This document shows positions 1 through 9,122 of a DNA stretch of 27,766 nucleotides, one piece after another (position 1 is the stretch's first letter; every line of letters starts with the position of its first letter). The stretch is from NCBI GenBank assembly GCA_002717185.1, contig PBDC01000002.1, positions 1 to 27,766 on the forward strand. The letters run 5' to 3'. The position numbers and the translations under genes are program-made. The DNA comes from Rhodospirillaceae bacterium. Its GTDB lineage: Bacteria; Pseudomonadota; Alphaproteobacteria; UBA8366; GCA-2717185. The notes beneath the pieces were generated by a model. It was given only the letters and a program-made list of their open reading frames with translations, was not told the origin of the DNA and did not search any database.

Positions 1-750
1 AAGCTGACCGGGGCTGGCCGTGGGATGTGCCGGCAGGCTGTAGTCGGTCAGCCGATCCCCATGCGGCACGACATACATCATGTGCGTGCCGCCGACGCCG
101 CCCGGGTTGTAGATAGCGGCGTGTTCATAACCGCGTTCCTTGAGCCGCTCAACCTTCTTCTCGGCCTGGGCCAGCATGTCGTCCTTGATGCCCCACTCGA
201 TAGCGTTGGTGGGACAGGTCTTCACGCAGGCGGGCTCGAGACCGGACTCGACCCGGTCGATGCACATGTTGCACTTGGCAACCTTCTTCGTTTCCTGGTC
301 GAACCGGGGGATGTCGAACGGACACCCGGAAACACAGTACTGGCAGCCGATGCAGTTGTCCTGATTGAAGTCGACGATGCCGTTCTGATACTGGACGATC
401 GCACCCGGAGCCGGGCAAGCAAAGAGGCACCCTGGATCGGCGCAATGGAGACAGGCGTCCTTCTTGATGAGCCAGTCGACATCCTCGCCGTTCTCCACCT
501 CATTGAACCGCATCAATAACCAGGTGTTCGATGACAGGTCCTTGTGGCTCTGGTAGCTGCCGAAGTTGCTAGTCTGCTCGACCTTGAGGTCGTTCCACTC
601 CTTGCAGGCCACCTCGCAGCCCTTACACCCGATGCACTTCGAGATATCGACCAGCTTCGAGTAGACGGGTCCACCCGATCTGAGCGCTTCGAGCGGAATT
701 AGAGCGCTCTGGGAGGCCGAGACGCGCTTGATGGAGAGAGTGTCAGGCAT
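1..750 (-). CDS. fdhB: Formate dehydrogenase iron-sulfur (beta) subunit, 3' end outside window
   Basis: Electron-transfer subunit that passes electrons from the formate-oxidising FdhA to a membrane cytochrome or quinone. The 250 visible residues hold four ferredoxin-type [4Fe-4S] motifs: C39/C42/C45/C49, C100/C103/C108/C112, C133/C136/C139/C143 and C160/C163/C175/C179. This is the FdnH/FdoH pattern. The reading frame is open to base 1, so the C-terminus is lost; in FdnH that part carries a single membrane helix. The start is the ATG at 750, giving MPDTLSIKRV. There is no good Shine-Dalgarno before it, but it lies only 59 bp after fdhA, so the two are probably one operon. Family assignment is secure; a gamma (cytochrome b) subunit would be expected further left but cannot be seen. 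Confidence 0.93.
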   Translation of the reverse strand, partial: MPDTLSIKRVSASQSALIPLEALRSGGPVYSKLVDISKCIGCKGCEVACKEWNDLKVEQTSNFGSYQSHKDLSSNTWLLMRFNEVENGEDVDWLIKKDACLHCADPGCLFACPAPGAIVQYQNGIVDFNQDNCIGCQYCVSGCPFDIPRFDQETKKVAKCNMCIDRVESGLEPACVKTCPTNAIEWGIKDDMLAQAEKKVERLKERGYEHAAIYNPGGVGGTHMMYVVPHGDRLTDYSLPAHPTASPGQL

Positions 751-809
751 GGAGATCGGCGCTCTATGGCTCGGGGCTTTGGGCTCTGGGCTCTGTCACG
801 AACTCTACC

Positions 810-3800
810 CTATGTGGTTTGCGGTTCCGCTGGTGCCACGTTGACGAGAAAAGACTTGAACTCGGGGCAACGGGTGTTGGCGTCGCCGACGTACGGCGTG
901 AGGAGATTGGCCATCGACCCCTGCGTGATACCCACGAATCCCCAGTGGACGGGGATGCCGACCGTCCACACGGTCTGACCGTTCACCCTCAGTGGCTTGA
1001 TCCGCTTGGTGACGATCGCCACGCCTTCGACCTCGCCACGTTTCGACCAGACCCGAGCCCGCGATCCGTTAGCGATCCCTTTCTCAGCCGCGAGCCCTTC
1101 GGGGATCTCGACGAAAAAGTCCGGCATCGCCTCGACGAGCAGCGGCACGTTCCGGGTCACGAAATGCTCGTGCTCCACCACACGGTAGACGGTGCAGGCG
1201 TACGGGAAATCGTCGTCGGCGGTGGCCAGCGTCTCCCGCACGCCGTCATACCAGTTGATGGTCGGGTTGATCGGCACCGCGGGGTGCAGCGGATTACCTG
1301 TCGGGCTCTCGACAGGCTCGTAGTGCTCGGACAGCGGACCGTCGGCCAGATGGCTGCTGAACAGCCGCGCCACGCCCTCCTCGGTCATGATGAACGCCCC
1401 GGGCCCGTCCGGCGGCGTCGTCCGACCGTAGTCCGGCACGTCGCCAATCCACTCACGACCGTTCCAGGCGATACCGGCGCGAGACGCCTCCCAGGGCCGC
1501 CCGTCGGCGTCTGCCGACGCCCGGTTGTAGAGGACGCGCCGGTTGAGCGGCCAACTAAACGCCCAGCCGTGGTGCATCCCGAGCCCCGTGGGATCGGCGG
1601 TGTCCCGCCGCGCCATCATGTTGCCTTCCTCGGTGTAGCTGCCGGTGTAGATCCAGTTGCCCGAGGTGGTGGAGCCATCGGCAGCGAGCTCGCCGAATGA
1701 CGACAGCAACCGGCCCGTCTCACGGTCGTAGCCGTTGATCTCCTTGGCGAGCTCGACCAGGGTCGGCAGCCGCGGATTGAGATAGTCCCAGGTAAGGTGC
1801 TCGATCGGGTCGTGGTAGACGGCGTCCTCGCCGTCCTCGCGATAGAGCTCCTTGACCCGCCAGAACAGCTCCGACAGCACGTAGGTGTCCGACCGCACCC
1901 CGTCAGGCGCGTCGATCGCCTTTTCCTTCCACTGCGCCCACCGCCCGCTGTTGGTAAACGAACCGTCCCGCTCGATCCAGTGCGTGGTGGGGAAATACAT
2001 CACCTCGGTCTGGACCGTGGCGGGGTCGACCCCTGGCGCCCGCCAGAACTCGGCGCTGTCGAGCATGAACGGATCGATGACCACCTTCCACTGCAACTGA
2101 GCCATCGACTCCAGGAGTCTAGGAACGTCGGGACCCGCCAGCAACGGATTGAAGCCGAGAGACACGAAGCCCTCAATGCTGCCCTGCCGGACTTGATCCC
2201 AGATCGAGAGCCAGGTGGCGTCGCCGTCCTGCTTACCGAGGTAGTGGTAGCCGAACTCGTTGGCCTCGGTAGCGTGATCGCCGAACCAGGCCTTGAGCTG
2301 GGACACGAGGAACTTGGGGTAATTCCCCCAGTAATTGACCGTGTCCGGCACCAGCGGCGTCGGCGTCGACGCCGCGAGATGCGCGTCGAAACTGCCTTGG
2401 TCTGGCGTCGGCACCTTCAAGTAGCCCGGGAGAATGCCCGCCACGATCGCGTGGTCGGTCGCACCTTTCACGTTGGCGTGGCCTCGGAGTGCGTTGATCC
2501 CGCCACCCGGACGGCCGATGTTCCCCAAGAGGAGCTGCAGGATGGCCGCGGTCCGGATGATCTGGCTACCCACGGTGTGCATGGTCCAGCCCACCGCGTA
2601 CATGATCGTGCCCACCCGGTCGGCACGACCGGTGGAGCAGATGATGTCGGCCATCTCGAGGAACTTCTCCTCGGTGCAGCCGGCGATCTGGGCCACCACG
2701 TCCGGCGTGTAGCGGTCGTAGTGCTGCTTCAGCAGCTGAAAGACGGCGCGCGGGTCCTCAAGCGTCTCGTCACGCCGCACATAGCCATCCGGTCCCCGCT
2801 CGTAGCCCCAAGACGTCTTGTCGTAGGCGCCGGCCGCCTCCTCGAAGCCCGAGAACAGCCCGTCTTCGAACCCAAAGTCGCCGCTGACAATGAACGAAGC
2901 GTTGGTGTGGGTACGGACGTAGTCGGCATGGTGGAGGTCGTTGGCCAGAATGTGACGGATCAGCCCGCCCAGCACCGCGATGTCAGACCCCGGGCGGATC
3001 TGCATGTGCTTGTCGGCCACCGCCGATGTCCGCGTGTATCTGGGATCGATGGTGACAAGCGTGGCGTTGTTCTCGTCACGCGCCTCGACCGCCCACTTGA
3101 AGCCGCAGGGATGATTCTCGGCCGGGTTGGCCCCCATCACCAGTACGACATCGGCGTTCTTGATGTCCTTCCAGTGGTTGGTCATCGCCCCGCGACCGAA
3201 CGTGGCGGCCAGACTGGCCACCGTGGGGCTGTGTCATATGCGGGCCTGATGGTCGATGTAGGTTAGCCCCATGGCACGCATCGTCTTCGTGATGAGATAC
3301 GCGTCCTCGTTGGCCACCGTCGCGCTGCCGACCCAGGCGATGCCGTTGCAGCGGTTAACCGTGCGCCCCTGGCTGTCCTGCTCGACGAAAGTGCGGTCGC
3401 GCGACTCCTTGAACTTGCGCGCGAACCAGTCCATGGCGAAGTCCCAGTCGACTTCCTGCCACTCGCTGGCGCCGGCGGCCCGATACATCGGGCTCTTCTT
3501 CAGCCGCGGGCTGATGGCCAGTTGCATCTGCGACGCACCCTTGGGGCACAGGGTGCCGCCGTTGATTGGGCTATCGGGGTCGCCTTCGACGTGGATGACC
3601 GTGTTGGTGGTGTTCAGTCCGCCGCTGCCGTGGGTATAGGCGATGGTGCCGCAGCCCACGGCGCAGTAGGGGCAGACCGTCTTGTACTCGCGGGCGTTCC
3701 GAATCTTGAGCTGCCGCACCGCGGCGTAGGCCGGCTGCAGGTCGAACCCGAGCGCGCTGACGCCGGCCGCGGCGCCGACCGAGACCTTGAGGAACGTGCG

Positions 3801-3815
3801 GCGAGATAGCGACAT
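810..3815 (-). CDS. fdhA: Formate dehydrogenase major (alpha) subunit, selenocysteine-containing, Tat-exported
   Basis: Molybdopterin oxidoreductase that oxidises formate to CO2. It has 1001 residues when the in-frame TGA at 3234-3236 is read as selenocysteine (Sec194); E. coli FdnG has 1015 residues with Sec196. The N-terminus carries a twin-arginine signal (SRRTFLK, residues 4-10) and a hydrophobic stretch ending near AYA (residues 29-31). A [4Fe-4S] site follows: C48, C51, C55, C90. Text around the TGA reads QARI-U-HSPTVASLAATFGRG, the invariant FDH-N active-site context, and the frame stays open on both sides to a TAG at 810-812. The molybdopterin-binding C-terminal domain is intact. The start is ATG 3815, with no clear Shine-Dalgarno. 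An automatic caller would split this into a 193-residue fragment and an 803-residue fragment starting at GTG 3221; that split is wrong. Divergent from fdhD. Confidence 0.95.
3204..3236 (-). promoter_or_regulatory. Sec codon (TGA) with bacterial SECIS-like hairpin
   Basis: TGA lies at 3234-3236. Eleven bases after it on the minus strand, GGTGGCCAGTCTGGCCGCC (3222 down to 3204) folds as a 7-bp stem (one G-U pair) with loop AGUCU. In E. coli fdhF the SelB-binding hairpin sits at the same codon offset, with GGTCTG where this gene has AGTCTG, so the loop G-U is kept. Family knowledge: SelB binds such a loop and delivers Sec-tRNA. The fold was drawn by hand. Confidence 0.85.
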
Positions 3816-3975
3816 GGTGAGCGCCTAATTTAGCACAGGGCCTGAGGGGATCCGAGACGACACTGGAATGCCGCACCGATGTCGCCGCTCTGCGCTCGAC
3901 CAGCTGCGGCGACCGGCGCGTCGCGGAGAACGCCGCTCCCCGGGCCCCGTGTTCGTTCTGCCATACAATCGCGAC
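3816..3975. promoter_or_regulatory. Divergent fdhA/fdhD promoter region
   Basis: A 160-bp gap between divergent genes. On the plus strand TACAAT (3964-3969) lies 6 nt before the fdhD ATG. On the minus strand TAAATT (3832-3827) lies 11 nt before the fdhA ATG. Neither gene has a convincing Shine-Dalgarno, so both transcripts may start at or within a few bases of the ATG. I see no good -35 hexamer and no clear operator. Confidence 0.45.
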
Positions 3976-4797
3976 ATGACGGTGTCAGCAGTCGGTCTGC
4001 GAGCGGTCGAGGTCACGCGGAACGACGGGGTACGAAGCAGTGACGTCGTGGCCGTGGAGGCCCCGCTAGAGATCCGGGTAGGCGGTCAGCCCCTGGTCAT
4101 CACCATGCGGACACCGGGCCACGACGAGGAACTGGCGGCCGGGTTCCTGTTTGGCGAGGGCGTCATCACCAGCGGCGGGCAGGTGGATTCTATCCGCCAC
4201 GAACCTGGCGCTGAGGCCACATCACCAGAGGCTCTAGCGGCAGGCCAGGTCGGAGGCGGAGACCGGGTGCTGGTGACGCTCCAGAACGGAGCGGACGTCG
4301 CCGGCGTCGAACGGGCGCAGCGTCACTTCCGCGCGACCGCGGCATGCGGAGTCTGCGGCAAGGAGAGTCTGGACGACCTGGACCAGGCGCTCCCAGCGAT
4401 CGAGGCCAGGGACTGCCCAACCCAGCTGCTGGCGTCGCTCCCGGATCGGATGCGTCCGCACCAGCCCCTCTTCGACGCCACCGGCGGGATTCACGCCGCT
4501 GGTTTATTCACGTTGGAGGGCGAGCTCCTCACCGTCCGCGAGGACATCGGGCGGCACAACGCGGTCGACAAGGTCATCGGGCGGGCCGTGCTCGACGGCG
4601 CCACGTCGCTCTCCGACCGCATCCTGGTGGTCAGCGGACGAGCCGGCTTCGAACTGGTACAGAAAGCGCTCAAGGCGGCCATTCCCATCATGGTCTCGGT
4701 TGGGGCCGCCTCGAGCCTGGCGGTCGAGATGGCCGCGGCGGCCGGGATGACGCTCTACTCGTTCGTCGGCCCCGGCCGCGGGAATCTCCACACCTAG
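3976..4797 (+). CDS. fdhD: Formate dehydrogenase accessory sulfurtransferase FdhD
   Basis: Transfers sulfur from the IscS cysteine desulfurase to the molybdenum cofactor before insertion into FdhA; without it formate dehydrogenase is inactive. The 273-residue protein carries the family blocks TPGHDEELAAGFLFGEG (about 47-62) and CGVCGK (C124, C127), equivalent to the catalytic cysteine loop of E. coli FdhD (277 aa), and a DIGRHNAVDK block near 194. I chose ATG 3976, which matches family length. The open frame begins further left at 3868, but those extra residues are arginine-rich and unlike the family. TACAAT just upstream and the lack of a Shine-Dalgarno suggest a leaderless message. Divergence from fdhAB fits co-regulation with its client enzyme. 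The stop overlaps the stop of the next gene on the other strand. Confidence 0.93.
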   Translation: MTVSAVGLRAVEVTRNDGVRSSDVVAVEAPLEIRVGGQPLVITMRTPGHDEELAAGFLFGEGVITSGGQVDSIRHEPGAEATSPEALAAGQVGGGDRVLVTLQNGADVAGVERAQRHFRATAACGVCGKESLDDLDQALPAIEARDCPTQLLASLPDRMRPHQPLFDATGGIHAAGLFTLEGELLTVREDIGRHNAVDKVIGRAVLDGATSLSDRILVVSGRAGFELVQKALKAAIPIMVSVGAASSLAVEMAAAAGMTLYSFVGPGRGNLHT

Positions 4798-5543
4798 GGC
4801 TTCTCGAAAATGTTGTGATCGACCTCCCCGTTCACCTCGACGGTGTCGTAGACGGTGTCGATACTGAACGCCCCGGGAATCGCCAGGCCGCTGATGGTGG
4901 CGAACAGCACTCCGCCGTGCTCCTGGTATCCCTCCACATCCAACGTCATACGGACCGTCCCCAGCTGCGGCAAGCTGGTGTCGACCGTCATGCGTGACAC
5001 GAGGTAGGTCTCAGTGTCGACATAGACGTCGAACGTCACAACGGCAGCCGTGATCTGCACGACATGGTGCGGACGCCCGCCCACCTCAGCATCGTCGAGC
5101 TTGCTGTACTCCCCCAAGGCAGGGTCGCCAAACCCCTGGAACGGATGAAGCGAGGTCTGCGCGGCCCACACCGCCACCTGCTCGCCGGTCGCGTCCGTCA
5201 TGCCCTGCATGCTGTCGGACTGCCACCCCACCGTCCCGTTCCAGGCGTTGGTCTGCTGGAAGAAATCACTGTCGAGGTCCTGATAGATCTTCTGGTTGGG
5301 AATAATGACCACCTCGGTGTCGCCTTCGAGGTCGCCGTAGTCGGTGCTCATGACAGACCCGCCGACCTGACGCAGGCTGGTGATCCCGGCCAGAGCCTCA
5401 CGTCCCCCGACCGCCTCGAGGCTCGCCTCGACAATCTCCGCGACCGTCTGTGCCTGGGCGCCCGGCGCCACCAGCAGCGCCAGCACCAGAAGGTTGGTGC
5501 CAGCCACCACACGAATCCACGCTCGCGTACTCTGGAGTGCCAT
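4794..5543 (-). CDS. Exported LolA-like / outer-membrane lipoprotein-sorting-like protein
   Basis: A 249-residue protein with a clear signal peptide (charged start, hydrophobic LLVLALLVAPGAQA at about 18-31, then QTVAEIVEASLEAVGGREAL). That opening, followed by alternating beta-strand text, is typical of the large set of secreted proteins annotated as lipoprotein-sorting-like in Acidobacteriota and relatives. In LolA/LolB proteins this fold is a half-barrel that holds lipid; no ligand is known for this branch, so function is inferred only from fold. The start at ATG 5543 is well supported by GGAGGAGGA about 6 nt upstream. It is convergent with fdhD: the two genes share the tetranucleotide CTAG, each reading TAG as its stop. 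No obvious partner beside it. Confidence 0.7.
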   Translation of the reverse strand: MALQSTRAWIRVVAGTNLLVLALLVAPGAQAQTVAEIVEASLEAVGGREALAGITSLRQVGGSVMSTDYGDLEGDTEVVIIPNQKIYQDLDSDFFQQTNAWNGTVGWQSDSMQGMTDATGEQVAVWAAQTSLHPFQGFGDPALGEYSKLDDAEVGGRPHHVVQITAAVVTFDVYVDTETYLVSRMTVDTSLPQLGTVRMTLDVEGYQEHGGVLFATISGLAIPGAFSIDTVYDTVEVNGEVDHNIFEKP

Positions 5544-5625
5544 CGATGTCCTCCTCCTCTGACTAACGTTGGGTCAGCCTATCAGGTGCACAGCCGCGTG
5601 CTATCCTGCGCCATCGGTCGAGATC

Positions 5626-6051
5626 ATGAAGATCCAATGGATGTTCCGGATCGGCCTCATCGCGTGCGCCATCGCGCTGGGCATCCTGAACCTGACGCTC
5701 TGGCAGCAACGCGCCGAGGTCGTCCCGAGCGACGACGAGTTCGAGGTCGTCAATCTGGAGGCCCTCCCAGAGACGAACGAACCACAGCTCGTCAACGAGG
5801 CCTGGGAGATTACCGACATGGCGACCGCGCACGGCGCGTTCGTCATCGAGGTCGAGGCGGACGATCCGAGCCGCACGGAGGAAATCGGCAGATCGCTCGT
5901 CGAGCCGATCAAGGGCAACTACGACGAGATTCTCGTCTACATCAACCAGCGGGGTGACGAGTCGGACCTCCCGGCCCGGCGGATGCAGTGGACGCCCGCG
6001 GGCGGCTACGTCGAGTTGGAGTACGCGTCCGAGGACGACTCCGCACGGTAG
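5626..6051 (+). CDS. Small membrane-anchored protein of unknown function
   Basis: A 141-residue protein that I cannot assign to a family. Residues 8-25 (RIGLIACAIALGILNLTL) form one membrane segment near the N-terminus. The rest is strongly acidic and looks soluble (EEIGRSLVEPIKGNYDEILVYI in the middle, an EYASEDDSAR tail), so a type II or uncleaved-signal topology is likely, with the acidic domain outside. I chose ATG 5626 because the hydrophobic segment then sits at the N-terminus. The frame opens earlier at TTG 5569, which would add 19 poorly structured residues. TATCCT at 5602-5607 could be a -10 element giving a very short leader. It is followed by the acyl-CoA synthetase after 48 bp and may be co-transcribed with it. 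Confidence 0.65.
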   Translation: MKIQWMFRIGLIACAIALGILNLTLWQQRAEVVPSDDEFEVVNLEALPETNEPQLVNEAWEITDMATAHGAFVIEVEADDPSRTEEIGRSLVEPIKGNYDEILVYINQRGDESDLPARRMQWTPAGGYVELEYASEDDSAR

Positions 6052-6099
6052 GACGTGATGCACCAGGCGGCGGCAGGTGGCGCAAAGCGCTGAGGACTC

Positions 6100-7734
6100 A
6101 TGATGCAGCCCTCTTCGTATGTGCATGGCACCAGCGCTGTTCCGCTGCTGGGCGAGACCATCGGAGAGAACCTCAGGCGTACAGTGAACCGGGTCAGCGA
6201 CCGCGACGCGCTGATCTCAGTGGCGCAGGGGTACCGGGCGACCTACCGGGAGCTGTGGGACGCCACGACCGAACTCGCCAAGGCGCTGCTGGCCCGCGGC
6301 GTCGCCAAAGGGGACCGGGTCGGTATCTGGTCGCCCAACCGGTTCGAGTGGGTGGTCATCCAATACGCGACCGCCCGAATCGGGGCCGTCCTAGTTAACG
6401 TCAACCCCGCCTACAAGACCCAGGAGCTGCGGCACGCGCTCAACCAGTCCGGCCTAGGCCTGCTCCTGCTGTCGAAGGGGTTTCGGCAAACCAGCTACGA
6501 GGACATGGTGGGGGCCGTCCGGCCGGACTGCCCGGCACTGGGCGACGCGGTCGTCCTCGACGACCACTGGGAGGCGCTGCTCGCCGACGGCACCGACATC
6601 GGCGACGATCAGCTGGCGGCGCGCGAGTCCACGCTCAATTTCGACGACCCGATCAACATCCAGTACACGTCCGGCACGACCGGCGCTCCCAAAGGCGCGA
6701 CGCTGTCGCATCACAACCTCCTCAACAACGGGTTCTTCTGCGGGGAGGTCCTCGGCTATACCGAGGTCGACCGCGTCTGCGTGCCGGTGCCGTTCTATCA
6801 CTGCTTCGGCATGGTGATCGGCAACCTAGCGGCAACGAGCCACGGGGCCTGCGTCGTGACGCCCGGAGAGGCGTTCGACGCCGAAGCGACACTGACCGCG
6901 GTGGAAGCTGAAAAATGCACGGCGCTCTACGGTGTGCCGACCATGTTCATTGCCCAGCTCGACCATGCCCGGTTCGGACACACCGATTTCAGCACCCTCC
7001 GAACCGGGGTAATGGCCGGTTCTCCGTGCCCCATTGAAGTGATGAAGCAGGTACGGGAGCGGATGCACATCCCGGAAATCACGATCTGCTACGGGATGAC
7101 CGAGACGTCGCCGGTCTCGACGCAGACCCGAGTCGACGATCCTGTGGAGAAACGCGTCGCCACCGTGGGTCCGGTGCATCCGCACGTGGAGGTGCAGGTG
7201 ATCGACCCAGAGACCGGGCGGCTGCTCCCCCGCGGCGAACGGGGCGAGCTTTGCACCCGAGGCTACTCGGTGATGCTGGGATACTGGGACGACGAGGAGG
7301 CGACGGCCACGGCAATCGATCGGAGCGGCTGGATGCACACGGGCGATCTGGCCACGATGGACGACGACGGCTATCTGAGCATCGTGGGGCGCATTAAGGA
7401 CATGATCATCCGCGGCGGGGAGAACATCTCGCCACGGGAGGTGGAGGAGTTCCTGTATACCCACCCGGACGTGGCCGACGCCCAAGTCATCGGTGTCCCG
7501 TCAGCCCGTTACGGAGAAGAAGTAATGGCCTGGGTGAAGCCTCGCCCCGGCGCCACAATCGATGCAGACGGATTGGCCAGCTTGTGTCGCGGCGCCATCG
7601 CGACGTTCAAGATTCCCAGGTACTGGAAGATCGTCGACACCTTCCCGATGACGGTCACCGGGAAGGTGCAGAAGTACCGCATGCGGGAAATCGCGACCGA
7701 GGAGCTTGGTCGAACGGAGGATGGCCCGGCGTGA
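6100..7734 (+). CDS. Acyl-CoA synthetase (AMP-forming), FadD-like
   Basis: Activates a carboxylic acid, probably a fatty acid, to acyl-AMP and then acyl-CoA in the cytoplasm. At 544 residues it has the family's normal length. Motifs in order: the phosphate loop [11 protein letters not shown] starting at Y189, the acyl-binding PFYHCFG region near 230, YGMTETSP starting at Y331, [17 protein letters not shown] near 410, the hinge [21 protein letters not shown] with R431, and the adenylation lysine in VTGKVQK (K522). All catalytic elements are present. Two adjacent ATG codons (6100, 6103) are possible, with GAGG a few bases upstream serving either. Chain length of the substrate cannot be told from sequence. 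No beta-oxidation gene lies beside it. Confidence 0.92.
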   Translation: MMQPSSYVHGTSAVPLLGETIGENLRRTVNRVSDRDALISVAQGYRATYRELWDATTELAKALLARGVAKGDRVGIWSPNRFEWVVIQYATARIGAVLVNVNPAYKTQELRHALNQSGLGLLLLSKGFRQTSYEDMVGAVRPDCPALGDAVVLDDHWEALLADGTDIGDDQLAARESTLNFDDPINIQYTSGTTGAPKGATLSHHNLLNNGFFCGEVLGYTEVDRVCVPVPFYHCFGMVIGNLAATSHGACVVTPGEAFDAEATLTAVEAEKCTALYGVPTMFIAQLDHARFGHTDFSTLRTGVMAGSPCPIEVMKQVRERMHIPEITICYGMTETSPVSTQTRVDDPVEKRVATVGPVHPHVEVQVIDPETGRLLPRGERGELCTRGYSVMLGYWDDEEATATAIDRSGWMHTGDLATMDDDGYLSIVGRIKDMIIRGGENISPREVEEFLYTHPDVADAQVIGVPSARYGEEVMAWVKPRPGATIDADGLASLCRGAIATFKIPRYWKIVDTFPMTVTGKVQKYRMREIATEELGRTEDGPA

Positions 7735-7840
7735 TGCGCGTGCGGCTCGCGCGGAAGAACGGGCTCGCAGAGCGGGCCGCGATCGTTGGCGAGCGCGAGC
7801 ATGTGAGCGCCTGAGGCCGCGCCGGTCGGCGTGTCAGCCG

Positions 7841-8875
7841 TTAGTGCTCAACGCCCTTCTTCCGGTCGAGATGCACGGCCAGGGCGTCCTGATAGGCAAA
7901 CAAGGCGGGTGTGCCGCCGGAGTGCAGCATCACCACAGACGCACCACCCGGCCACCGGCCTGCCGCTTGGTGACCACACAGCCCGGCGAACACCTTCCCC
8001 GAGTACACCGGATCGAGCAGGATCCCCTCGGTCGACCCCATGCGCAGAATGGCGTCGAGACAGGCCTCTGTGGGATCCCCGTACTCGCGCCCGATGTATC
8101 CATCATCCACTTCGATCGGTCCGCGTGGACGGTTCGGGTCCAGCTCAAGGAGCTCGCTGACGGCACGCCACCAGGCGTCGATCCGTTCATAACACTGCGC
8201 CGCCGGCCGGTTGACGCTGATGCCGACGATTGGGCAATCAACGCCCGCATCGCGAAGCGCGGTCGTGAGTCCTACCAGAATCCCGCCAGTTCCACAGGGC
8301 ACGTAAATCGCCGCCGGCTCGAGTTCACGCTCGCCTAGCTGGTCGACGAGTTCGAGTCCCGCCCGCACGTAGCCCAGACAGCTGTGCGGCGTCGACCCGC
8401 TTACCGGAATGAAGTGAGGCGTCTCGCCTGCGGCCCGAAGCTTGTCGCAGACGACGCGCGCGTCCTCCTCTAACGCCCAGTGGTCTGCCGTGTCGACCAA
8501 ACGGACGTCGGCGCCCATGAGCCTGACCGTCAGCAGGTTGCCCTGGAACGTGACCCGATCGTCGCGACCGAGCACCACCGTGATTCCCATCCCAACCCGC
8601 CGGGCCGCCGCGGTCGTCAGCCTGGCGTGATTGCTTTGCGCACTCCCAACGGTGACCAGCACCGTCGCCCCAGCCGACACCGCCCTGGCTACTTCGTACT
8701 CGAGCTTGCGCGGCTTGTCCCCACCCATCGCCAGATCGGTTAGGTCATCACGCTTGAGATACAGGTCAAGACCGATCTGCTCGCCAACCCGGGTCACTCG
8801 ATCGAGCGGCGTGGGAACCCGTGTGAGTGAAACTCTGGGATAGCGTGCGAGCGCGTCGGCGAGTGGGCGGGACAT
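7841..8875 (-). CDS. PLP-dependent enzyme, D-cysteine desulfhydrase / ACC deaminase family
   Basis: A 344-residue fold-type II PLP enzyme. The cofactor lysine is K54 in GGDKPRKLEY; most relatives have GGNK, so the Asn is Asp here. SAQSNHAR (about 78-85) and the phosphate-binding loop CGTGGI support the family, as does STEGILLDPVYSGKV near the C-terminus. That last segment looks more like D-cysteine desulfhydrase (making pyruvate, H2S and ammonia) than plant-associated ACC deaminase, but substrate cannot be settled by eye. I chose ATG 8875 (MSRPLADAL). The same frame stays open much further upstream, to 9478, but that text is low-complexity antisense of the tannase gene. Ends convergent with the acyl-CoA synthetase, with about 106 bp between and no clear terminator. 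Confidence 0.85.
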   Translation of the reverse strand: MSRPLADALARYPRVSLTRVPTPLDRVTRVGEQIGLDLYLKRDDLTDLAMGGDKPRKLEYEVARAVSAGATVLVTVGSAQSNHARLTTAAARRVGMGITVVLGRDDRVTFQGNLLTVRLMGADVRLVDTADHWALEEDARVVCDKLRAAGETPHFIPVSGSTPHSCLGYVRAGLELVDQLGERELEPAAIYVPCGTGGILVGLTTALRDAGVDCPIVGISVNRPAAQCYERIDAWWRAVSELLELDPNRPRGPIEVDDGYIGREYGDPTEACLDAILRMGSTEGILLDPVYSGKVFAGLCGHQAAGRWPGGASVVMLHSGGTPALFAYQDALAVHLDRKKGVEH

Positions 8876-9109
8876 CCCCGGATGATCGCCTCCGACCGGC
8901 CACTGAGCAAGTGCTGCCTGCCGAACCGGGACCTCCCTGTGACATAAGCGAAAGCATTTCGACACGATCCGGTCGTGAGCTCGGGGTGCGCCGGCGCGTC
9001 GGGCCGTACAGAAAGTGCTGGACCGTCGGGCAATGCTGGCGCTGGGCGCGTGATTTAGCGGGGACAGCACCTGCGGGGCAGGTTGTTTGGAGCCGGACAA
9101 GGGGCCGGA

Positions 9110-9115
9110 TAGGAT
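9110..9115 (+). promoter_or_regulatory. Candidate -10 element of the tannase-family gene
   Basis: TAGGAT lies 7 nt before ATG 9123. A weak TTG-containing -35 candidate starts near 9088. No Shine-Dalgarno is present, so transcription may begin at or next to the start codon. Confidence 0.35.
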
Positions 9116-9122
9116 CAACCGC

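Noticed and set aside
3221..3236. fdhA as a pseudogene, or as two genes split by a stop at 3234
   Set aside because: The stop is TGA, in frame, at the exact Sec position, with the conserved RIxHxPTV context on both sides and a SECIS-like hairpin.
1797..3266. A 489-codon open frame on the plus strand
   Set aside because: Antisense to fdhA; Arg/His/Val-rich composition typical of a GC-rich shadow frame.
7735..7840. Terminator between the convergent acyl-CoA synthetase and PLP-enzyme genes
   Set aside because: GC-rich with partial self-complementarity, but no clean stem followed by a T run on either strand.
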